From: Beta vulgaris subsp. vulgaris
Taxonomy: Eukaryota; Streptophyta; Magnoliopsida; Caryophyllales; Amaranthaceae
DNA length: 64,000 nucleotides
Direction: 5' to 3'
Assembly: GCF_026745355.1 (NCBI RefSeq)
Contig: NC_079202.1
Location: forward strand, 10,589,487 to 10,653,486
Position 1 is the first letter of the stretch; each line of letters opens with the position of its first letter. Below the pieces are notes generated by a model, which saw only the letters and a list, made by a program, of their open reading frames with translations, ran no database searches and was not told where the DNA came from. Both the position numbers and the translations under genes were made by a program. This document shows, one piece after another, positions 37,956-48,515 of the stretch.

Positions 37956-38569
37956 CTGGGTGAACCGGCATTCCGGCTCTGATGAAGAATCCGACTCCCG
38001 GCAGAATCAGCACCTTCAATCAGTTCCCTCAATCCCAAATTCTCCACCTTGTGTTCATTTTCCTCCTCTTCTTTTTCTTCATCCTCCTTGTCTTCTTTCT
38101 CTCTCCTCCCTGCTTTCCCCATCAACCTCTCAAAGTAATTCCCATAAATATACTCAGGAGTATAACCATCCTCCTCATCAAACAACATAATATGACCATG
38201 CCACTCCCAAACCCGATAATCGGACCCGGTTTCTTCATGAAAGCCAACACAAACATGGTGTTCTCCAATGGCAACCGCTTGCCCTGAATTGGGTTTCAAA
38301 GATTGGGTATTTCCAGTGAGAATGATCTTAATGAGCTCCTTTTCAAGCTTCGATTCTTCTTTGGAAAGTTGGGTTTTGTTATCGCCACCATTGTCGATAA
38401 AGTCTCCTTCGTCAGAGGAGAGAGAATAATCGGAGAGACGGCCGGCGGCGTCGAGGAGGAGATCATCGAAGGACTGAGAGAGGAGAGAAGGAGGTTGTTG
38501 GCGGAGTTGAAGACGACCCATCAAAGATTGAAGGAGGAGATTGTCGAACTTTGGTGTGCTGCTGCTCAT
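37956..38569 (-). CDS. Conserved plant protein of unknown function, exon 1
   Basis: A 204-codon exon plus two bases, ending at a consensus donor CCCAG|GTAAT. I chose the ATG at 38567-38569 (MSSSTPKFDNLLLQSLMGRL) because plant proteins of this appearance begin so; an in-frame ATG ten codons upstream is possible. The N-terminus is Leu/Ser-rich with LLSQSFDDLLLDAAGRL, then an acidic stretch. The core KTQLSKEESKLEKELIKIIL is followed by GQAVAIGEHHVCVGFHEETG, DYRVWEWHGHIMLFDEEDGY and TPEYIYGNYFERL. The tail is a Lys/Glu-rich segment ending ADSAGSRILHQSRNAGSP. No transmembrane segment or signal peptide is evident. Composition, an unbroken frame and the splice site argue for a real gene; function is unknown to me. 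Confidence 0.8.
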
Positions 38570-39084
38570 CTTTGCTGTTTTGCAAGGGATTACTATCAAC
38601 TATCAACAACTATGGTGTGAGCCTGTGAGGTGAAGGGGTTTTGGGGAGAGAGTAAGGGTTTAGGGGTCAGATTGAGATACTGGAGAAATATATTCCTAAT
38701 TCAGCATAGCGTCTCTTAACCAAAAATGAAAAATTATATTAATGTTGGGTACTTGGGTTAGGGATGACAATTTGATCAGGATTTGACCCTAGTTCGAATC
38801 CGTTTTAAGGTAAAAAAATTATATTCAACTTTGAGAACAGCAAAATTCATTTAGGGCTTTGCTAAACGAAGCCCTAAATACAGTATTTTTATACTGTATT
38901 TTTATATTTTGTATTTTTTTTCTCTCTCCTCCCCTTAACCACTAGGGCAGTGATGATTTTTTTACCCTCCCTCACCACTCCCTCCACCTTGCCACCACAC
39001 CACCACCACCACCACCCGACAGACACCACCTTCTTCTAGCTGACGAATGCCTTCTTTCTCTTCTCTGAAGTCTACAACAAACAA

Positions 39085-39135
39085 GTGGGAGAGGCAGGAT
39101 TCGAACCTACGTAGAAAAACTTCAACAGATTTACA
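39085..39135 (-). tRNA. 3' half of a mitochondrial-type tRNA-Tyr (GUA)
   Basis: Read on the minus strand: TGTAAATCTGTTGAAG is the right half of the anticodon arm, including the GUA anticodon, then an extended variable arm, the T arm GTAGG-TTCGAAT-CCTGC, and the acceptor strand ending CTCTCCCA. A long variable arm in tRNA-Tyr is organellar/bacterial type and unlike plant nuclear tRNA-Tyr. The 5' half (D arm, 5' acceptor) is missing, so it cannot be functional. It is probably part of mitochondrial DNA moved to the nucleus. Confidence 0.55.
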
Positions 39136-39420
39136 TAGAAAATCTCAGGGGGTGACTAACCTTCCATAGGAAGCCCACTTAGCAGATTCAATCTCAATTT
39201 CATTCTCCATGAAACAAGCAATCATCTTTCCCCCTTTTCACATAGGTGCAATGAAAGAAAATTTTATACCTTTAGCAACGGCTTTGTTGCGTTCTACCAC
39301 CGGAAATCTCAGGTATTGGAGCCTCAGGCAACGGAATCTCAGGCGAAGGTGAAGGAATCATTTTTAATCCTTCTCTCTGTTTTTTCTCCCTTTTTCTGAA
39401 TTTTTTTTAAAAAAAAAAAA

Positions 39421-39705
39421 GAGGCGTCCACCAAGGACGCCCCACCATCGGTGGAGGCGTCCTTGGCAGGCGCTCCACCACATGGTGAGGCGCCTGCCAA
39501 GGACGCCGCCACCGGTGGTGGGGCGTCCTTGGTGGACGCCTCCCCTTCTTTTTTAAAAAAAAATTCAAAAAAATAAGAGGGCGCCCACCAAGGACGCCCC
39601 CACCACCGGTGGAGGCGTCCTTGGCAGACGCCTCACCATGTGGTGGAGCGCCTACCAAGGACGCCTCCACCGGTGGTGGGGCGTCCTTGGTGGGCGCCCC
39701 CTTAT
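39421..39705. repeat. Two tandem GC-rich palindromes
   Basis: Two copies (39421-39543 and 39579-39705), each close to a perfect hairpin. Outer arms of copy 1 pair GAGGCGTCCACCAAGGACGC with its complement; inner arms pair CCTTGGCAGGCGC with GCGCCTGCCAAGG around a CCACCACATGGTG centre. Copies are separated and flanked by A/T runs, and GGCGTCCTTGG recurs throughout. No known gene or RNA family recognised. Confidence 0.8.
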
Positions 39706-39963
39706 TTTTTAAAAAAAAAATTCAGAAAAAACCTAGATACATACCCGGAATTCGAAGAGGTGTTGCCGGAGATACTCGCCGGAATTAACCTTCTCGCCGG
39801 AGTATGAGAGTGGAGAGTGGGAGTGGGAGAGTGGGAGAGTGGGAGAGTGGGATTATAAGAATACACAAATACAAATCTATGTATTTATACAGGGCGTTAG
39901 TATGAAATTCTAGAGCGACGTTTAGCAAATGAGTTCATTTATGAATTCGTTTAAGGAAGCCCT

Positions 39964-40664
39964 AGTATTTGTGGGTTAGGCACTTCAGAGTTGAGAGTAT
40001 GAATAAAGGTAAGTAGACTACTTAATCTCAAGTGTCGCAGTTGAGAGGATTCAATTTTGTGAGTTGAGATTACAAGGTGAATCCCTAACCAACTATACCA
40101 ACTAACAGAATTCCTATTCTATCTGAATGGAAAATAGAAAGAAGAATTCCACTTAGAAATGTAATGTGTTAAGCATGAGGAATATCCACCTATCTCAGGG
40201 ATTTGAGTAGAATTTCCTATCATCATATCGGCTATGACGTTCAATAAAGGGAGGGTAAGCGGTTTCAACTCTCCCTTGAATCTGTTCACCCTATACAAGG
40301 TGCTGGTCTCGATCTCGCTTGGTGGTGCCCTTCTCGATGATTGTTGACTCAACAGTGGACTCTCCTTCTTTGTGTCCTACCGTAGTGCCCGGAGAACCAG
40401 GCTTGCTTAGCTTAGAAAGCTAGCTTACTAAGGTAATGCCAATTCACTTAGAAGAATAAGTATGGTAATTCCTATTTGCTTACTTGGATACAAGTATGGT
40501 AATGCCAATTCACTTAGAAGATAGAGTATGGAGAAGGCTTTTTTCGTTGATTGCACGAGCTAGCCAGCAAGTCTTCCGGTGACTAATCTCCCATCGCTAG
40601 AAAGCCCAACAACGAGTCTTATAATGACCAATTGCACTTTTCGGGGGGAAAAAAAGCCGGTGAA
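39964..40664. other. Possible organelle-derived DNA
   Basis: Composition is more balanced than its surroundings and lacks the A/T runs typical of this window. Near-identical words AATGCCAATTCACTTAGAAG appear twice (40435-40454 and 40502-40521). The phrasing (CTTCCGGTGACTAATCTCCC, AAGCCGGTGAAGCACAC) recalls plant mitochondrial intergenic DNA, and a mitochondrial-type tRNA half lies nearby. No organelle gene is present to prove it. Confidence 0.25.
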
Positions 40665-42036
40665 GCACACTAATCAATGCAAATTTTACTTTTTTCAGAT
40701 TACCGTTGTACTTTATGACAAAAAATAAGCTTAACACACATAAATATGGGTTGATTTATAAATACCAAGTGTCTTGAACACATAAATAGGAGTTGGTTTA
40801 TAAATAACAGGTGTCTTCAACCTAGAAACAAGAGCTCATAAAGTGACTCTTGTTTTTTCCTATCTTATATTAAATTAAATTCGGCTAAGTAATACTGGAT
40901 GGGATATTTTTATTAATTCAATTAGTGTACTTTTTTTACCTTTTTGTTTGAATCATTGATCATTTTTGTTTTTTTTTTTTTGCAAAAGGGTACCTGATAG
41001 ATAGTTAGTGTTTTATCATTGCTCAGGATTCACATTACTCTCTTTCCAATCACATACACCACAACAAATGAAAGCCAAATTATTCTCTATATGAACCCAC
41101 AACTAATAGGTATTTTCAATTAATAAGAAGGAAAAAATCTCACATGGCCCAACTTTTGACTTAATGACTAAGCAAAACCAATCATTACAATCATTATAAA
41201 ATAGAGGATCCTCTTCCTTCTCTTCTCCGTCTTCATTACCACCTCTCCTCCATCAATGGAAAACTCTCATAGAGGAGAGAGAGTGTCACGAGGATGGTAA
41301 ATCCTCATGGTTGGACATGCTCATATAGTAATATTTCACATCATAGATATAAGATACAATTATATCATATATAAAACTACCCTTCTGTGTGCAGATGACT
41401 TAGTCCATTTTACCATGCATGATATATATTTTCAGTTTGAAAATTTATCTTAATGCACAAATTTTATTAACAAAAACATCCAAGTGTTTACTTCGCTTAT
41501 CTAATCTCAATTCAACTTCTTTCGTCAACTATGTTCATTTCTATCACAAAATTTAGTCTTGTTAGCAAGATGAACTTTTTCTTTCTTATAAACATTAACA
41601 TATCTAAAGATTGACTCTTCAACCTCAAAACATAGTTACTCGTCACCAATAACGTTCGTTCCATTCCCTAACTAGTAACCATAAAGCCAAATAACCCACT
41701 AGGTCACAACAAATTCCATAACCATTGCAACAAATCTGAATTCTTGAAATGCTATTGAAATAGAAACAGTACTGGTAGTAGAAAAAATGTGTTCTCCTTT
41801 ATTCCTTTAGCAACTTAAAATTACAATGTAATCAACGTCAATGATTGCATAACCCTGTAACGTCACTCACTAGAAAAATTTTCCCTCCTCCATAAATAAC
41901 CAAGTTTAGGTATACAAATAACAGAGTTCTTTTAGGAGGAATACTTCCCTTGTTTAATTTCACATTCAGTATAAATTTGGTGTACAATTTGCCTTAAAGG
42001 ACCAGTGTCAAACAATGTGCAACTGGAAAGCAGATC
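40665..42036. other. 3' flank of phosphomannomutase gene
   Basis: AT-rich, with no coding region. The proximal part should hold the 3' UTR and poly(A) signals of the upstream-lying minus-strand gene; no single site stands out. Confidence 0.4.
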
Positions 42037-45000
42037 TCAATTTGCCTTGTTAAGAAAAATCTCTGTGCACTGTTTCATCGTATCCTCGGGACTGGTAACT
42101 GAGAAATGTAAAAAGAAATAGTTAAACTCAAACATGAGAAACGAATGCAAGAATGTCACTGAAAAAGAGAAACATGGTCATTTTATTGCCAAAAAGGAGC
42201 TAAGCACATTTGTAATTGACAAGGTGTTTCATGGACAGGTGATGAATGGTTGTTTGCAGAAGAAGAATACGCGAGTAGTAACAGAATATGAAGAGATGGA
42301 CCGACATGACAGTCAGCAAATCTAAAGGATAGCTCACCTGTATGACCTATGGTCTTCTCTGATGCAAAAATTTCATAATCATTTCCACCCTGCAAAAAGG
42401 AAGCCCGAAACCTAGTTATAGGGAAAAAAAATGGAGACAGAGTCACAGACACCGCAAAAAGTAAGATATAAAGGTAGTACGTCCTCCATTGCAAAAAAGT
42501 TCCTACTTCAAATCTTTCTAATTTAACTTACCAATCTTTCTACTTTAATTACTTGTAATCCTATTGTTTATTTAAGTTAATTTTATTGGTTGATATAATC
42601 AGCAAATTTCACCAAAAGCCGTCATTAATGCTTTTTTTGGTTCAAAAATAAAGGAAAACCAATTATTTTACACTACTAGTACACCACCATTAAAGACAAA
42701 TCATGATATGTTCCATATTCCTTAACACCATGAAAAATGAGAAACTAAAACTATATTATGAGATGGAGGGAATATTATCAGATTAAATATTCATGGACTG
42801 CTGAAACAACCACTATCACATTTAAACACAACAGTGTTATCAGCTGCATATGTCCCATAGACTGTCTAAACTCTTGGAAGTTGATATCAAATCATGAACA
42901 CTAAAGTCACTTAACTCCAATAACAAAAACATAGCGTTAAACACCATTAGAACTAACACAATTCTGCATTAAAATATTTTGACGTCACATACATTACGAA
43001 AATCGTACCAAATCAATAATCCAAAAACAGGCTATGCTTATCAGCTTCTGAAAGTTCAGAAATCAACCTCAGTATTTTTAGTAAGGCACTCTAGTCCAAG
43101 AAGTAGATCTTATATGATTTAGTTTATGATACATTAATAGAGGAAAACCATTTACAATTTTTGGGACAAAAAATAAAGCAGCTGATTCAGTAGCCCAAAG
43201 AAAGGTATGATGAAGGGCTAAAATTTAGATCTCAACGAACTAGTCAGGACGTTCTTCCTTATTCATGGGTTAACTCCTAGACAACGGCTTGGTGTTACAC
43301 CGAATACTTGCCGCTTGCCAAGCACCCCCTCCCCAAAAGAAAAGATTATTGAAGAATTTTAGGGCTCCAAAACAAATACCACATATAAGAATTTTCAATA
43401 CTGGGTTTATTGAGAGAAGTGGATAGTGGAACAGTCCTGTATTTAGGGGTTGATGCCTACAGAGAATTCACACATAGTATCATGTTATTGAAGTATGAAG
43501 CTTTCAAGGAGATACTTGAGAAAGTGGCCTAATAAAACATAAAAGGGACTATTGAAAATTCTGGAAGAGCCTTCTCGGAATTTAGTAGAATGGCTTGTTG
43601 AGGATATTAGTATAATGTCAAAAGGAGGATAATGAATGATATTTGTGTAGAATATCAAGGAAATTATTTAGAGACTTTAGGTTTAATTTGTTCTAGAGTT
43701 ATCTACAGTTAGGACATATATATATTATTTGGTGAAAAGCAAATGTGAGGGCATAAACGAGGCCGCTTCGCTTATTTTCCCCTTACACCTTAAAAAAGGG
43801 TAACTCCTCTACAATAAGCTTGTCTGTGGAGATCATTGGTACATAGGAGACCAAATCCATATCAAAGCATTCCACACATTCCTTCGACTCTTCACTCTTC
43901 AAGCAACACTTAAGTCCCATCATCTTCAATTCTTCCATGTCTTAACACTAGGGTGAGATTAAGTGTAGAAACCAAGGGACAATTCAAGCATTGTAATGAG
44001 TAAACTAGACCGCTAGCGTCTTCCTTGGGCAAAAGCGTGTAGCAAAGATAAAAAGTATACTTACATAAGCACAGAGGCTTTAAGTGTTGCATAACCATCT
44101 TTGGGGTAAACCTAGGTGAATGAAGCGTGACTCCTTGGTCAACAAAGGGGCGGCATGTGACAGACTATATCAACATCAACATCCTATGGCTCTAAAGAGG
44201 CTCCTCACCAAGGTGAGATGAAGAAAGGAGGGAAGATTTTCATTACCATTGCTCCAAAATGTAATAAGCAGATAACCTAAAACTTGAAAGTAAATAAAAA
44301 CTACACAAAAGTAATCATATGACATACCAAAAATTCTAACATTATTGCGTGAAGCAAGTGATAAAAAACAAAAGGTGTATCAAGACTTCAAGAGTAGATT
44401 GATATACAACACAATTTGATAAAGAAATAGAGTAAAGGCATTTAAGACCAGAAAACTGCTATGAGATGAAGAATGCATGTCACCTCAAAAGTTTTGTCAC
44501 CAAAAAAGTGAATCTCATTGAACGCCTCAAGGTATCGTAAACAATAGGTCTTATCCCAACCACGAGGAAAAACCTATAAGTTGCAAGAACAAAATGAGAC
44601 TTTGTATTCACAAGTAGCCTTTACAACTTTTACAAGGTCTCGCAGTTACTTACATCAAAGCTTATTTGTCCTCCTACCGAAAATGTCAGGTTAAAGTGAC
44701 CAAATTTCTCTCGCAACAAAGACACCATAGTTGCACGTACCTTGTGGACCTATATAAGAAGTGAGTAGATTTTTAAAAATATACTATTGAAGTTTAGTGA
44801 TCTTATTAATATGTGAAATTAAATGTATAGGAAAAGAAAGTATATACCTTATCATACTTTTCAAACTCATCTCTTTCTTCTTGGCTACAATTTCTCCCAA
44901 TAGGTGAAACATTAAGCATACCATTTCGAAACTCAATGAATGTTCCCCTGCACAAATTTGTTGGGTGAAAGCAGCACATAGTAATTGAGCTCTTACAAAA

Positions 45001-47945
45001 AGATGAAGAGATACCAATAACGATTCATCCACATCCATGCATACCTTTTGATAGGAATATCCAGGTCTGCGATGTACTTAAGTGTAAAATTGATGAACTC
45101 CTAAAACAACAAATCGCAAAACCAATCAAACTACTTAAGCAAATAATGCAAACACCATGATATTAAAGCTTAACCAAAATTGCAAAGAGTCCTACTGCTA
45201 TACATGACTACATGAGGCATCCTCGTGACTATTTTCAAAATTTAAGGCAATCAATGATAGCCTTCTTTTAGTTAACCTCCACAGCAAGCATTCACAATAT
45301 GAATACGCCCAAGCTTGAAACCCTATATGATCTCGCTCAAGTAGAGAATGCATTCAATCTAAACGACTAAATTCTTTTAAAGTTAGTAAACCTCTTACCT
45401 TAAGCTTTTCTTCTCCAAGATGATTCTTCAAGCTCTGCAATATCATACACTCATTAAACATACGAACTATGTAATTCTGCTATTTTTAACATAATAACCA
45501 CTCTAAAAAGAAGCCTTATCAATGAAAACCTTTTCATCTCTACAAAAACATGTTATCTAACTAACTATATATAATAATATAACTACATGTTTGCACCCTG
45601 ATATTGACATCTGAAATCTCTTGAATGGCAAACACTACTCTTTTTATATATTTGAAAGGAACCTACATATAGACATATTATATGATATACATATCATTAA
45701 AAAAAATATACCTCCTCCATCTCTTTTTAGTTGACACTTTTGACTTTGGCACTATTCACACTCTATTATGACTATCTTTTTGTGATTTATACTCAAGAAA
45801 AACATATTCATGCATAATGTTATTAGATTCTTCACAATGTTAATTTTTATAATTTATGAAGTACTTTATAAGTTTTGCTTATGGACAATATATGGATGAT
45901 ACAAATATCGTATTGGCAAGTGTGACTAAAGAAACTCGTTAAGTGAATCGAATAGTTTTAGGTTCTTGTGACTTGTGAGAACACACCTTATGGTATGAAG
46001 TATGAACTACAAAAGCAATTGTTGGACCATGTAAATCAAAGGTCAAGATCGATGCATGATACAAACTAAACTGCTACCTCAAGTAGCTATTTTAGTCTGC
46101 ATGAGGCACAATCTCTACTGTTTGATTTACATGATCAATTGTGGTTGTAAGGTCCGCAACATAAAGGATTCACACCATAGTTATTTCATCAGAGATTTTT
46201 AGCTCTGCCAATCTAGAAGTTAATCTAATCAACAAAGTAAGTACAATAAAATTAGAGTTTTATATGTAGTTCAGTATTCAATTGATATACAAACTAATAA
46301 AGCAAGTTATTAGTTAGCATAGTACTGTGAACAAACTAGCTAGGTCCAAAAGCTCCAGATTCCGGCATATATGACTTGTGACGAAAATAGCACTAAAAGA
46401 AAAAGTATGCTCCTTCCAACTATGCATTTCTTAAGACACTCTTATGCAAGCAAAAATGAGGTACATCATAAAGATAAACTTTGCCAATGCCATATTTTAA
46501 CAAATGGATACAATTACACATGAGTTATAAATGTTACCATGATGCCAATCTCTGCACCGTCTTTATAAGCAACAAGTCCATTCTCCGCGAAAACATAATC
46601 ATAGTCACCAATAACTACACAATCAAAACAAAGATATTGAAGTCGTACAAGAAATAAGGCAACATAATAGTTTCCAGCAACAATTCGTGAGAATAACCCA
46701 AAATTTGCCATATATTTTCAATGTTAAAAGGTTATATATAAGGAGAATTAATACCAATCAACATATACATTCAAGTATTCAACAATATACTATTTATTTG
46801 CAGAGCAGCCATTATAGACAGAATATGAGAAAGAGGGCCTAAAGAAGCTAACCTGTCTTTCCAAGTTGCTCTGATATCTTAATTAGGTCAGATCCTCCAA
46901 CAACACCAATAGGAACAACCTGTAATAAGAAATCTATTACAACAAATGAAATTTCTCAGGTTCCTTCATTTATCTACTGCTTAATATAATTACAACAACC
47001 TACAAGAGCTTTCTTTTCTTTATCACTTATGTTTTTAAGGGAGAGGGAGAAAGGGTATGTTTCTTCATCACTTAATTCATTAGAATCGGTAATGAATTAA
47101 GGGGATACGTCACTTCTTATCAAAACACAGCTTCATATGTAGAATTACTTTAAAATGGTTCTTGATTTTCGGACAAAATTTCAGTGAAAGTTGCCAGAAA
47201 TAGCTTAAAGCTTGACTAGAGGCCATCACGAATTGAGCTTTGCAAGCCCCTACTAGTTCAATAAGCTTGTAAGCCACGCAATAATTTTCATTTTATACAT
47301 TCCTCAAACAAGGAATGACTTTGATCTGCATCACAAGTCATACAAAGACATTCTCAAGACATACTGTACACTTTAAATGCAAGCAACTATTGGAAAAAAC
47401 AAACGATCAAGAGCATACCTTGCGCAATTCTTTCATGAATTTCAACATTTGAGGTGTTACCTCCTGCCAATCAAATGTGATATTAGACAAAATTCTCATC
47501 AAACAAGGTTAACATACATGGCAAGTCCAACATTATAATTTCAGAAGCTATTTTTGAGATGTAGTGTACTCAATAAAAAATCTTCCGCTTCTTTTTAGTT
47601 GTGCCACTTTAACTTTCACGTTTGCAAACACACAATTTTAATCATATATATAAATAAAATATAAAAACTTAATATGTTGAAATATAAACATTAAGACAAA
47701 TTCGATAACATTTGTTTTATATATTACTAAACATGTGGTAAAATTAAGGTATATAAATAATGTAAAAGTCAAAGTGAAACTATCTAAAAAATGGATCAAA
47801 GAGAAATCTGCATACTAGCAATCTGTAACAACAAATACATCGTTTGGAAATTTAATAACAAAAGGGAAAAGAAAACCACCTTCCTGGGAGCCGTAAGTGT
47901 GCCATCAACATCAAACAATGCAATTATAGCTGGTTTAGCAGCCAT
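42037..47945 (-). CDS. PMM: Phosphomannomutase, 11 exons, 248 aa
   Basis: Interconverts mannose-6-phosphate and mannose-1-phosphate in the cytosol, feeding GDP-mannose for ascorbate synthesis, glycosylation and walls. Coding exons (minus strand, from the start): 47880-47945, 47419-47463, 46853-46919, 46538-46614, 45399-45434, 45045-45100, 44848-44947, 44654-44749, 44484-44573, 42338-42389, 42037-42098. All junctions are GT-AG and phases join without a break, giving 747 bp with stop. The HAD nucleophile motif FDVDGTLT is at residues 11-18; [72 protein letters not shown] and [17 protein letters not shown] follow as in eukaryotic PMMs. Length matches the plant family (about 246-252). The start is the only ATG before FDVDGT. 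The intact frame supports a functional gene. Confidence 0.97.
42480..42772. mobile_element. Stowaway-like MITE in PMM intron 9
   Basis: Ends ACGTCCTCCATTGC and GAGATGGAGGGAATA are inverted versions of the TCCCTCC Stowaway terminus. It lies in the intron between the exons at 44484-44573 and 42338-42389. Noncoding and degenerate. Confidence 0.45.
45706..45960. mobile_element. Partial MITE in PMM intron 4
   Basis: Starts TACCTCCTCCATCTCTTTTT, like a Stowaway end, with TTAGTTGACAC following; the right end is eroded. Confidence 0.3.
47577..47796. mobile_element. MITE in PMM intron 1
   Basis: Imperfect inverted arms: TTTTTAGTTGTGCCACTTTA on the left pairs roughly with the complement of AAAGTGAAACTATCTAAAAA on the right. 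AT-rich core, no coding. Confidence 0.5.
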
Positions 47946-47966
47946 TTCCAAGCAATCAAATTTCAC

Positions 47967-48158
47967 CTATCATAATTTGCAAAAGCTACTTAATAGTTAA
48001 ATTACCACATAAAATCTTCTACACACAAGAAACAAATCAATATCATAATCGAACATGAAAGATCTAAAAAAACGTAATACAAATCCTGATCTAAAATTAC
48101 ATAGAGTATGCAAATTACATAATTAAATGTAGAAATTAATTGCAAGTTTGAGATTTAC
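47967..48158 (-). other. 5'-UTR intron of phosphomannomutase
   Basis: On the minus strand a donor CTACTAG|GTAAATC ends a leader exon at 48159, and an acceptor ATGATAG|GTGAAA starts the ATG-containing exon at 47966. The 21 bases between acceptor and ATG contain no other ATG. Leader introns close to the start are common in plant housekeeping genes. Confidence 0.6.
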
Positions 48159-48515
48159 CTAGTAGATTACAGAAGGAATACTCGAAATACCGTGAAGCAG
48201 AGGAAAGCGAGCGTGGGACAGGGGACGAGAGTAGTGGAGATCTAGTGAGGTGAAGTAAGAAGAGAGATGATGTAAAAGGCAAGATGTTATCTTTCAAATT
48301 AAGGAACAGTGGGAAACAGTGACCTATTAAAAAGTGAGGAGTTCGGTTACTGTAGCTTAGTAACAGTATAATTACTGTCTTGCCCTCCCAACTTAATAGA
48401 ATTACTGTCTATGGCACTGGATCTAAAGAACAGGCAACTATTTCTTACTTGGTTTTCACTGTTTTTCAGCAACATTCATTTGATTTTACTCGCTTGAGTG
48501 ACGAGTGACGGAGTG
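48159..48515 (-). promoter_or_regulatory. PMM leader exon and proximal promoter
   Basis: The leader exon runs from about 48250 down to 48159. The remaining upstream sequence to the hAT target duplication at 48516 is the only non-transposon proximal promoter. No sure TATA box could be picked. Confidence 0.4.

Larger units (their letters stand above)
38853..39963. mobile_element. TIR element with twin GC palindromes
   Basis: Left end AGGGCTTTGCTAAACGAAGC (38853) and right end, in reverse complement, AGGGCTTCCTTAAACGAATT (39963) are imperfect inverted repeats; TTTAGCAAA recurs inside the right end. No clean target duplication was found, so the superfamily (MULE or hAT) is open. The element lies about 280 bp upstream of the unknown gene and contains CCACCACCACC-rich sequence, a tRNA-Tyr half and the palindromes at 39421-39705. 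Confidence 0.5.

Noticed and set aside
38303..38620. Plus-strand ORF of 105 residues
   Set aside because: Antisense shadow of the conserved minus-strand exon at 37956-38569.
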